A stretch of DNA of 47,670 bases, taken from positions 1 through 47,670 of the forward strand of contig JAZOVB010000048.1 in NCBI GenBank assembly GCA_045658425.1. Reading direction: 5' to 3'. The DNA comes from SIG450 sp045658425 (lineage in GTDB: Bacteria > Bacillota > Clostridia > UMGS1840 > HGM11507). Positions 41,768 to 47,670 of the stretch are shown piece after piece. How positions within the stretch are numbered: the first letter of the stretch is position 1; each line of letters starts with the position of its first letter. The notes beneath the pieces are model-generated. The model made no database searches. It worked only from the letters and a program-made list of their open reading frames with translations, and was not told where the DNA came from. The position numbers and the translations under genes are program-made.

Positions 41768-42376
41768 ATGAATTATTTTGTTGCACCACTTGCAAAGCTC
41801 ATTGATGAATTTAATAAATTACCAGGCATTGGAAAAAAATCTGCACAAAGATTAGCCTTTTATGTTTTATCAAAGGATGATGCGTATGTGAAGAATTTTT
41901 CTGATGCTTTGCTTGAGGTTAAACAAAAGGTTAAATTTTGTGATAAATGTTTTAATATAACTGATAAAAACATTTGTGATATATGTGAAAACCCAAAAAG
42001 AAATCCTAAAATTATTTGTGTAGTTGAGGATCCCAAAGATGTTATTGCTATGGAAAATTTAGGTGAATTTAAAGGGGTATATCATGTTCTGCATGGTGTA
42101 ATCAGTCCACTTAATGAAATAGGTCCTGACGATATTAAAATTAAAGAACTTGTTAATAAAGTTGCAAAGAATGATATAGAGGAAGTTATACTTGCAACAA
42201 ATATTAATGTCGAGGGAGAAACAACTGCTATGTATATTGCTAAACTTTTATCAGGTTTTTGTGATAATATTACAAGACTGGCCAATGGTTTGCCGGTTGG
42301 CTCAGATATTGAATATGCAGATGAGGGAACCTTGCTTAATGCTTTTGAGGGAAGGAGAAAGATTAATGCAAACTAA
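41768..42376 (+). CDS. recR: Recombination protein RecR
   Basis: This 202-residue protein takes part in the RecFOR loading of RecA at gaps. It has a helix-hairpin-helix (KLPGIGKKSAQRLAFYVL), a zinc finger with four cysteines (CDKCFNITDKNICDIC, residues about 57-72), and a Toprim domain with VVEDPKDV and ATNINVEGETTA. ATG 41768 follows GGGGGA at good distance. A TTG 12 bases earlier is less likely. It overlaps the DnaD-domain gene by 11 bases. Confidence 0.96.
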   Translation: MNYFVAPLAKLIDEFNKLPGIGKKSAQRLAFYVLSKDDAYVKNFSDALLEVKQKVKFCDKCFNITDKNICDICENPKRNPKIICVVEDPKDVIAMENLGEFKGVYHVLHGVISPLNEIGPDDIKIKELVNKVAKNDIEEVILATNINVEGETTAMYIAKLLSGFCDNITRLANGLPVGSDIEYADEGTLLNAFEGRRKINAN

Positions 42377-43310
42377 AATAAAATTAGGAAAAAGCAAATC
42401 TATATCTTTTTTAAAGCTTCCCTTCGATTTTTTTGAAAATCATTACCAAAAAATGGCTCCAAACACCGTTAAAATCTATTTGTATCTTCTTTATTTATGT
42501 ACACTGGGAGAGGTTGAGATAAATGAAAATGAGATTGCTAAAAGACTTACTCTTACAAAAAAAGATATAGCAGAATGCTATTCTGAACTGAAAGAAAACG
42601 GTTTATTGGAAGTTAATGGTGTAACCGGGGAAAATGAACTGATTAATCTGGAAGAATTCTATAAAAATGTTACTAAAACATCAAATGAAGAAACAAAAAA
42701 AGAAATTCAGGACAAAGCAAAATCTATTAAGTTTGATTCCCAGTTTAAGAAAAAAATAAGTTTTATTGAAGATGTATATGGAAAAGAACTTTCGCAAAGT
42801 GATATTCTGGAAATATATGAACTTTTAAGTAATTATAAGGTTCCGTACGATGTACTAATTTGTGCAATAGAGTATTCAATATCAAAAAATATCAAGAGCT
42901 TTAATTATATTTCAAAAATTGCAATTAACTGGAAAGAACTTGGATTGACAAATTATGAAAGCTGTGAAAGATATATATCCGGCGAAGGTATAGAGTCGGA
43001 ACGAATTTACGAAAATATAAAAAAACTTTTTAATATTAAAAGAGACCTTTATGATATAGAAAAAAAATATATTGATGAATGGTGTCATAAACAAGGGAAA
43101 AGTCTTGATGATATAAAAAAAGCATTTGAAATAACAATACTAAGTATTGGGAAAATGTCTTTTCCTTACATAAACTCCGTTTTAGAGAATACAGAAAAAC
43201 ATCATTTATTAAAAACTTCTACAAAAAACAATAAACTTGGCAACTTCAGTGAAAGAGAATATGATAAGAATGATGTGTTGGCTGCTTTGAGAAAAAAACA
43301 AAATGGATAA
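42366..43310 (+). CDS. DnaD-domain replication initiation protein
   Basis: This 314-residue protein has an N-terminal winged-helix region (about 10-85; KMAPNTVKIYLYLLYLC). Two DnaD/DnaB2-type helical domains follow, one with YELLSNYKVPYDVLICAIEYS and IKSFNYISKIAINW. A second domain after residue 215 repeats the pattern near SIGKMSFPYINSVLENTEKH. Such proteins remodel the origin and help load the replicative helicase. ATG 42366 follows AAGGAG. The reading frame opens inside recR, and an earlier start would be out of place. The next gene is the helicase-loader type ATPase, its usual partner. Confidence 0.88.
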   Translation: MQTKIKLGKSKSISFLKLPFDFFENHYQKMAPNTVKIYLYLLYLCTLGEVEINENEIAKRLTLTKKDIAECYSELKENGLLEVNGVTGENELINLEEFYKNVTKTSNEETKKEIQDKAKSIKFDSQFKKKISFIEDVYGKELSQSDILEIYELLSNYKVPYDVLICAIEYSISKNIKSFNYISKIAINWKELGLTNYESCERYISGEGIESERIYENIKKLFNIKRDLYDIEKKYIDEWCHKQGKSLDDIKKAFEITILSIGKMSFPYINSVLENTEKHHLLKTSTKNNKLGNFSEREYDKNDVLAALRKKQNG

Positions 43311-43348
43311 GAGGTTAACAGCTAAAATAAATATATGAGGTGCTTTTG

Positions 43349-44338
43349 ATGGCCTACAATGAAAATGTATATAAAATCGCCAATGAATTATTGGAAAAGC
43401 GCAGAGAAAAAAATTTACATAAGTTAGAAATAAGAAAAGAAGAAATTAAAAATAAAATTCCGGAATATTTTAGATTAAAGAGAAATTCTTTTGAACTTTT
43501 TTCAAGTTATATTAATTTTGATGAAAAGTTAGTCGTGGAAAATAAAGAAGAACTAAGAAAGAAGCTGGACGAAAATGCTGAGAAAAGAAAGGCTCTTTTG
43601 ATTGAAAACGGTTATTCTCTGGATTATCTTGATGGAATTTACGATTGTCAGAAATGTAAGGATTCCGGGTATGTTGATGGTGTTCGTTGTGAATGTTTAA
43701 ACACATTGATCCAACAGGTTGCTATTGATACATCAAACATCAGTTATATACTTGATGAGAAGAATTTCGAAAACTTTGATTTAAAACTTTTTTCAAATGT
43801 TGATGCAGGAAATGGAATTTCTCCAAGACAAAATATGAAAAATATTTTGAAGCATATAAAAAAGTTTATGGATGACTTTGATTTAAAAACTACTAAATCA
43901 ATACTTTTTACAGGAAGTACCGGAGTAGGTAAAACATTTCTTTCCGGATGCATTGCTGGAACTATGTTAAAAGACGGAAAAAATGTTTTATATCAGACAG
44001 CGGGAAAACTTACAGAAATTCTCGAAGAACATAAGTTTAACAGAGAAAATACAATGTATGATACTTCCGGACTTATATACGACCTTTATAATATTGACTT
44101 ACTTATAATAGATGATTTGGGAACTGAATTTAAAACAGCCTATACTTTAACGGCTCTTTTTGATTTAATTAACTCAAGAATAATCAATAATAAAAAAATG
44201 ATTATTTCTACTAATTTATCTCCGTTGGAACTTAAAGATGTATACAGTGAACGACTTTTTTCCAGATTTTTAGGAGAATTTTTGATATTAGAATTTATAG
44301 GCGACGATTTAAGAACCCAGAAAATATTTGGTAATTAA
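43349..44338 (+). CDS. DnaI/DnaC-like helicase-loading ATPase
   Basis: This 329-residue AAA+ ATPase has a charged helical N-terminus, then a small zinc-binding cluster of cysteines (CQKCKDSGYVDGVRCEC, about 100-116) as in DnaI. The ATPase core has GSTGVGKTFLS, LLIIDDLGTE as Walker B, and ISTNLSPLELK as sensor 1. With the DnaD-type protein it probably loads the replicative helicase. GAGGTG is ahead of ATG 43349, and a GTG at 43340 is inside the ribosome site and is rejected. No IS21-type transposase is nearby, so it is not an IstB helper. Confidence 0.88.
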   Translation: MAYNENVYKIANELLEKRREKNLHKLEIRKEEIKNKIPEYFRLKRNSFELFSSYINFDEKLVVENKEELRKKLDENAEKRKALLIENGYSLDYLDGIYDCQKCKDSGYVDGVRCECLNTLIQQVAIDTSNISYILDEKNFENFDLKLFSNVDAGNGISPRQNMKNILKHIKKFMDDFDLKTTKSILFTGSTGVGKTFLSGCIAGTMLKDGKNVLYQTAGKLTEILEEHKFNRENTMYDTSGLIYDLYNIDLLIIDDLGTEFKTAYTLTALFDLINSRIINNKKMIISTNLSPLELKDVYSERLFSRFLGEFLILEFIGDDLRTQKIFGN

Positions 44339-44347
44339 AAATATTTG

Positions 44348-44376
44348 TTGAATTATCTTTTTTTGTATGATATAAT
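44348..44376 (+). promoter_or_regulatory. Strong extended -10 promoter of the large SLH protein
   Basis: TTGAAT (44348-44353) and a perfect TATAAT (44371-44376) are separated by 17 bp, with TGA directly ahead of the -10. The predicted start near 44383 excludes a longer in-frame start at 44345 and supports ATG 44411. Confidence 0.8.
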
Positions 44377-44410
44377 TATTATAAATTCTTTTATGACAAG
44401 GAGGAATATT

Positions 44411-47272
44411 ATGAAAAACACAAGAAAAATTCTTTCGCTTTTATTATGCTTCTGCATATTTATGTCAATGCAAGTTTTTGCATTAGAGTTTCCTGATGTG
44501 ACAGAAGAGAATAAAAATGGAGAAGCAATTGATGTACTGTCATCATTAGGTATCATAAAAGGTTATGATGATGGTCAGTTTAAACCAGACAAAGAAGTTA
44601 CAAGAGCTGAATTAACTTCGCTTCTTATGAGACTTTTAAATTTAAGTATAACAGGTACAACTGTTGCTGATTCCGGTTATACAGATGTTTCTAACAGTCA
44701 CTGGGCTGTATATGATATTAAAACAGCAAGCAGCATGGGTATAATAAAAGGTTTCGGAGACGGAAATTTTGGTCCTGAAGCTTCGGTTACCTTTGAACAA
44801 GCTGTTAAAATGGTTGTTTGTATGTTAGGCTATGAAAGTGTTGCTCTTGATAAAGGCGGCTGGCCTGATGGTTATGTTGCACAGGGCCGTGATTTAGGTC
44901 TTTTGAAAAATGCTGAAATGGTACAGACTAACGCAGCGCCAAGAAAAATCATTGCTCAGATTTTATATAATGCCCTTGAAGTTGACTTAATGGCTGAAAA
45001 AAAGACTGACAGTGACGAAAAATCTTACTATATTAAGAATGGTCAAAATCTTTTGAATGAATATATGAAGATTGAAAAGATTGACGGTATGGTTACTGCA
45101 ACATCAACTACAAGACTTGATAATCAGGAAAGTCAGTTACCTGAAGACCAGATTGAAATAACAAGTAAAAATATTGTTAATCAGTACAAAGTAGGGGCTT
45201 TTGAAAGCGCTAAATCCATGATTGGATTATCCGTTATTGCATACGTTAAATATGATGAGTATAATGTTAACAAAATCATTCAGCATATGATGCCAAAATC
45301 AAAGGTTGACGAAATTACATTTGATGCTGAAGAAATTGATTCGTTTACTGCTCAAAGATTAAGAATTATCAATGAAAAGAATGGTAAAACTGTTGACTAT
45401 AAAATAAGCGATTCTGCTGTTTATATGTATAACGGAAAAGCAATTGACAAGACTTATTTATTTGCTAACAATTTGGCTGCACCTGTTCTTGGGTCTGTAA
45501 GACTTGTTAACTCAGGCTCCGGATATGATTATGTTGAAATTGAAAGCTATAAAAACTATCTTGTAAAGTCAGTTGATACTTCTGAATTTTTGATTTATGT
45601 TGATAATACAGTTGGTAATGTAACTGATTCTACAATATATGCTCCTGTTGAAAGAGTACTTGATTACTCTATCACTATAAAGAAGGGAACAACTGATATT
45701 AACTTATCTTCTATAAGAAAAGGTAATATAATTTCTGTAAAACAGACCATACCTGCAGCTCAGGTTGGTATTCAGAATATGGAAATTTTAGTATCAGATA
45801 CTAAAAAAACCGGTAAAATCACTGAAGAAGATGTTGAGTATGTAAAAATTGACGGTGATAAGTATACTATTTCACCATTTATAGAAAATACAGACTTAGC
45901 ATCAAAGATTGTTTATAATACCAGTGGTACATTCTATTTAGATGCATTCAATAATATTTATTATGCTGAATTTTCAACCGGAGGAGCATATAAATATGCG
46001 TATGTTATTAATGCCGGTATAAAAACAACAGGTGATGGTGATGAAGCAAATATCAGATTATTTGATTATTCAACCTCATCCGTAAAGTTGTATGATTTCC
46101 ATTCTCGTGTTACTATTAACGGTGCTTCTGCAACAAACAATGCAGAAGATATCATAGAAGCATTAGAAAAAGGCGCTGCGATGTTTGATGATTCAGATGG
46201 TACAAATACAACATATGCACAGCCAATCAAGTATATTGTTAACAATCAGGGTAAAATTTCTGAAATTGTTACTGTAAAATCAACAACAGATGACTCTATG
46301 AAAGATATTACCTTTGATGAAACCAGTGAATATAATTCTACTAACAAATACTTTAAAATGAATTCAGACAATACCAAGGTGGATTCTAAATCTGTAGTTA
46401 TTGAAGTTCCAAAGGATAGATTTAACACAGAAGGTTATGCAAAGCGCTCTTATTCATATTTTAAAAATAATTATCCGTACGAAATACATGCTATAGGTAT
46501 TAATGAGTCCGGTGCTGCAAATATTATTATTGCTTATGAACCTAATGTTGATAAGGATGTTGAGTATAACACTCCAACATATATTGTAAAAGATATGAAG
46601 CTTGTATCCGTTGACGAAGAAATGAAAACAAGACTTACACTTATTAATTTCCAGACTGGTGCAGAAACAACTGAATACTGTGCGAACGAAGACTATATTG
46701 CTGATGTGGAAATTGGTGATGTAATCAGATTTGGTAAAGAAACAGATGGCGATATTAATGAAAATGTTTATATTTATCTTGATATGAGTGCAGCTAAATC
46801 AGGAAATCATCCATCTGTAGGTTCTAATGCTAATATGTCTAATCTTGCCAAGTATCCATTAAGAAAAGTTGGTATGATTAATAAATATGAAGATGACAAA
46901 CAATATACTTCATTTAATCTTAATTCCTTTGCCGGTATTTATGCATTTTTATATGCAACACCATATAATGTATCTGAAAATAGTTTTGAGCTAACTGATT
47001 TAATTCCAGGAGAAGATGGATTTACCGATGGCGATGATGATGGTATTATGGATAAACCATCAACCACTGCAAATTTAACTGCAACAGCATCAACTATGTT
47101 CTATACATTAAGTTCAAACGGTGAAATTACTATTACAAAGGGTGTATCCGAGGAAAGTAATCCAATGGGAACAATTCTTTCATACAAGGATTATCCGGGT
47201 ACAAATGACTATGTTTATGCATTAATAATTGATGATTCACTAAAAGCTGTTTATGTTATTAAACAAAATTAA
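44411..47272 (+). CDS. Large secreted SLH-domain surface protein
   Basis: This 953-residue protein starts with a signal peptide (about 1-24, cut likely after VFA). Two SLH domains follow: FPDVTEENKNGEAIDVL...DGQFKPDKEVTRAEL (about 26-75), and YTDVSNSHWAVYDIK...DGNFGPEASVTFEQAV (about 95-150). A third, degenerate one lies near 160-195. The remaining 750 residues are Asp-, Thr-, Asn- and Val-rich, look beta-structured, and match no domain I recognise. The size, strong promoter, AAGGAGG site and clean terminator suggest an abundant S-layer or surface protein. It is anchored to the wall by its SLH domains. Confidence 0.88.
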   Translation: MKNTRKILSLLLCFCIFMSMQVFALEFPDVTEENKNGEAIDVLSSLGIIKGYDDGQFKPDKEVTRAELTSLLMRLLNLSITGTTVADSGYTDVSNSHWAVYDIKTASSMGIIKGFGDGNFGPEASVTFEQAVKMVVCMLGYESVALDKGGWPDGYVAQGRDLGLLKNAEMVQTNAAPRKIIAQILYNALEVDLMAEKKTDSDEKSYYIKNGQNLLNEYMKIEKIDGMVTATSTTRLDNQESQLPEDQIEITSKNIVNQYKVGAFESAKSMIGLSVIAYVKYDEYNVNKIIQHMMPKSKVDEITFDAEEIDSFTAQRLRIINEKNGKTVDYKISDSAVYMYNGKAIDKTYLFANNLAAPVLGSVRLVNSGSGYDYVEIESYKNYLVKSVDTSEFLIYVDNTVGNVTDSTIYAPVERVLDYSITIKKGTTDINLSSIRKGNIISVKQTIPAAQVGIQNMEILVSDTKKTGKITEEDVEYVKIDGDKYTISPFIENTDLASKIVYNTSGTFYLDAFNNIYYAEFSTGGAYKYAYVINAGIKTTGDGDEANIRLFDYSTSSVKLYDFHSRVTINGASATNNAEDIIEALEKGAAMFDDSDGTNTTYAQPIKYIVNNQGKISEIVTVKSTTDDSMKDITFDETSEYNSTNKYFKMNSDNTKVDSKSVVIEVPKDRFNTEGYAKRSYSYFKNNYPYEIHAIGINESGAANIIIAYEPNVDKDVEYNTPTYIVKDMKLVSVDEEMKTRLTLINFQTGAETTEYCANEDYIADVEIGDVIRFGKETDGDINENVYIYLDMSAAKSGNHPSVGSNANMSNLAKYPLRKVGMINKYEDDKQYTSFNLNSFAGIYAFLYATPYNVSENSFELTDLIPGEDGFTDGDDDGIMDKPSTTANLTATASTMFYTLSSNGEITITKGVSEESNPMGTILSYKDYPGTNDYVYALIIDDSLKAVYVIKQN

Positions 47273-47280
47273 TAAGTACA

Positions 47281-47310
47281 AAAGAACGGTAGTTTTCTAC
47301 CGTTCTTTTT
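47281..47310 (+). terminator. Terminator after the large SLH gene
   Basis: A 12-bp stem (47281-47292 with 47297-47308) has the loop TTTT, and the T-run at the end of the right arm extends to 47310. It overlaps the next promoter's -35 by 2 bases. Confidence 0.85.
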
Positions 47311-47337
47311 AACATTTTGGGGTTATTTCAATATAAT
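47309..47337 (+). promoter_or_regulatory. Promoter of the small-protein operon
   Basis: TTAACA (47309-47314) and a perfect TATAAT (47332-47337) are separated by 17 bp. The predicted start near 47344 precedes ATG 47371. Confidence 0.65.
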
Positions 47338-47370
47338 GATAGTAGAAATAACGAAAAAAGGTGTGTTTTT

Positions 47371-47523
47371 ATGCGGAATTGTTGGGGTAAAGGTTTGGGG
47401 ATAATTCTTATAATATTTGGAATAGGTCTCATTGTAAGCTTTATTCTTCCGTTAGAATTTCTCGTAATTATACTTACCTTAATTGTTATTTACATAGGAT
47501 TTTTGGTATTCAGAAATTGTTAA
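47371..47523 (+). CDS. 50-residue membrane protein
   Basis: This protein has two hydrophobic segments (about 8-26 and 28-46) joined by a short turn with LPLEF. Both ends carry cysteine after Arg-Asn: MRNCWGKG at the start and FRNC at the end. I do not recognise its function, although I have an impression of similar small proteins in Clostridia. AAGGTG is ahead of the ATG. The promoter position excludes a longer in-frame start at 47317. The next frame encodes a SpoVM-like peptide, so a role at the spore or cell membrane is possible. Confidence 0.65.
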   Translation: MRNCWGKGLGIILIIFGIGLIVSFILPLEFLVIILTLIVIYIGFLVFRNC

Positions 47524-47545
47524 ATAACTAAAAAGGGGGTATATT

Positions 47546-47620
47546 ATGAAAATAGTTGTATATAAACCTGGAAAAATTATGAATAAACTTTTAAAGGTAT
47601 TCTTTAAAATTAATTCATAA
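47546..47620 (+). CDS. spoVM: SpoVM-like 24-residue sporulation peptide (candidate)
   Basis: ATG 47546 follows AAAAAGGGGG at good spacing and opens a 24-codon frame that ends in TAA at 47618-47620. The peptide begins MKIVVYKPGK and ends in an amphipathic KLLKVFFKI stretch. Bacillus SpoVM has 26 residues and the pattern MKFYTIKLPK followed by an amphipathic helix. Lys2, Lys7 and Lys10 are shared, and a proline is one position earlier (8 in place of 9). SpoVM binds convex membrane of the forespore and anchors SpoIVA and the coat. A terminator follows at once. The short length makes identity uncertain. Confidence 0.55.
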   Translation: MKIVVYKPGKIMNKLLKVFFKINS

Positions 47621-47629
47621 TTTTATATT

Positions 47630-47669
47630 AAAAATCATCATTATACAAAATTGTATAATGATGATTTTT
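47630..47669 (+). terminator. Terminator after the SpoVM-like gene
   Basis: A 19-bp perfect stem (47630-47648 with 47651-47669) ends in TTTTT, with a 2-base loop (in practice opened to 4-6). It lies 10 bases after the SpoVM-like stop. Confidence 0.85.
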
Positions 47670-47670
47670 G

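Noticed and set aside
43349..44338. IstB-type transposition helper
   Set aside because: There is no IS21 transposase or inverted repeat, and a DnaD-type gene is directly upstream with replication genes, which fits a helicase loader.

Overview
The window is AT-rich chromosomal DNA from a spore-forming, Gram-positive-type anaerobe, most likely an uncultured member of the Clostridia. The evidence for this is the spoIIGA-sigE pair, a probable spoVM, S-layer-homology (SLH) proteins, an ECF-type vitamin transporter, the order SRP RNA-dnaX-ebfC-recR, and strong AGGAGG-type ribosome binding sites with several TTG and GTG starts. Every gene is on the + strand except one glycosyltransferase. No phage, insertion sequence, CRISPR array, tRNA or rRNA gene was seen.

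Layout. 1-238: the 3' end of a truncated gene. 242-1024: promoter, TPP riboswitch, terminator and thiT. 1034-2713: spoIIGA-sigE, behind a promoter that looks controlled by Spo0A, closed by a long terminator hairpin. 2753-8054: cdaA-cdaR (cyclic-di-AMP synthesis), a COG2509 FAD protein, a KdgK-like sugar kinase and birA. 8097-9802: an ilvE-type aminotransferase with an in-frame stop codon, then a DivIVA-like protein. 9772-10797 (-): a GT2 glycosyltransferase. 10869-19343: one co-directional run holding an SLH protein, a membrane protein, an HPr-kinase-like protein, a PqqD-like protein, an S26-type peptidase, an ABC exporter, recD2 and comF. 19371-21921: secG and rnr, each followed by a terminator.

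21923-35537 is a very compact run of 14 genes: an rRNA-type methyltransferase, ecfA1-ecfA2-ecfT, truA, a DUF5711-like protein, a CvpA-family protein, corA, rho, rqcH, pncB, an Lrp/AsnC regulator, an aminotransferase and trmL. 35565-39125 is a glycolytic operon (pgk-tpiA-gpmI). 39142-44338 holds SRP RNA, dnaX, ebfC, recR, a DnaD-domain protein and a DnaI/DnaC-like ATPase. 44348-47310 is a large SLH protein with its own promoter and terminator. 47309-47669 is a small operon with a 50-residue membrane protein and a 24-residue SpoVM-like peptide.

How the parts fit together. ThiT would need the EcfA1A2T module encoded about 22 kb away. spoIIGA-sigE and the SpoVM-like peptide belong to the mother-cell sporulation programme. 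SRP RNA and secG serve protein export, which the SLH proteins use. The best candidate for an undescribed system is the 12.5-16.4 kb cassette (membrane protein, HprK-like kinase, PqqD-like recognition protein, S26-type peptidase, ABC exporter). It has the parts of a peptide modification, cleavage and export pathway, but no precursor peptide and no recognised cyclisation enzyme is visible beside it. Other notable points are the nonsense codon in ilvE, a spoIIG-type promoter with a 21-bp spacer, and a glycosyltransferase without its DxD motif.
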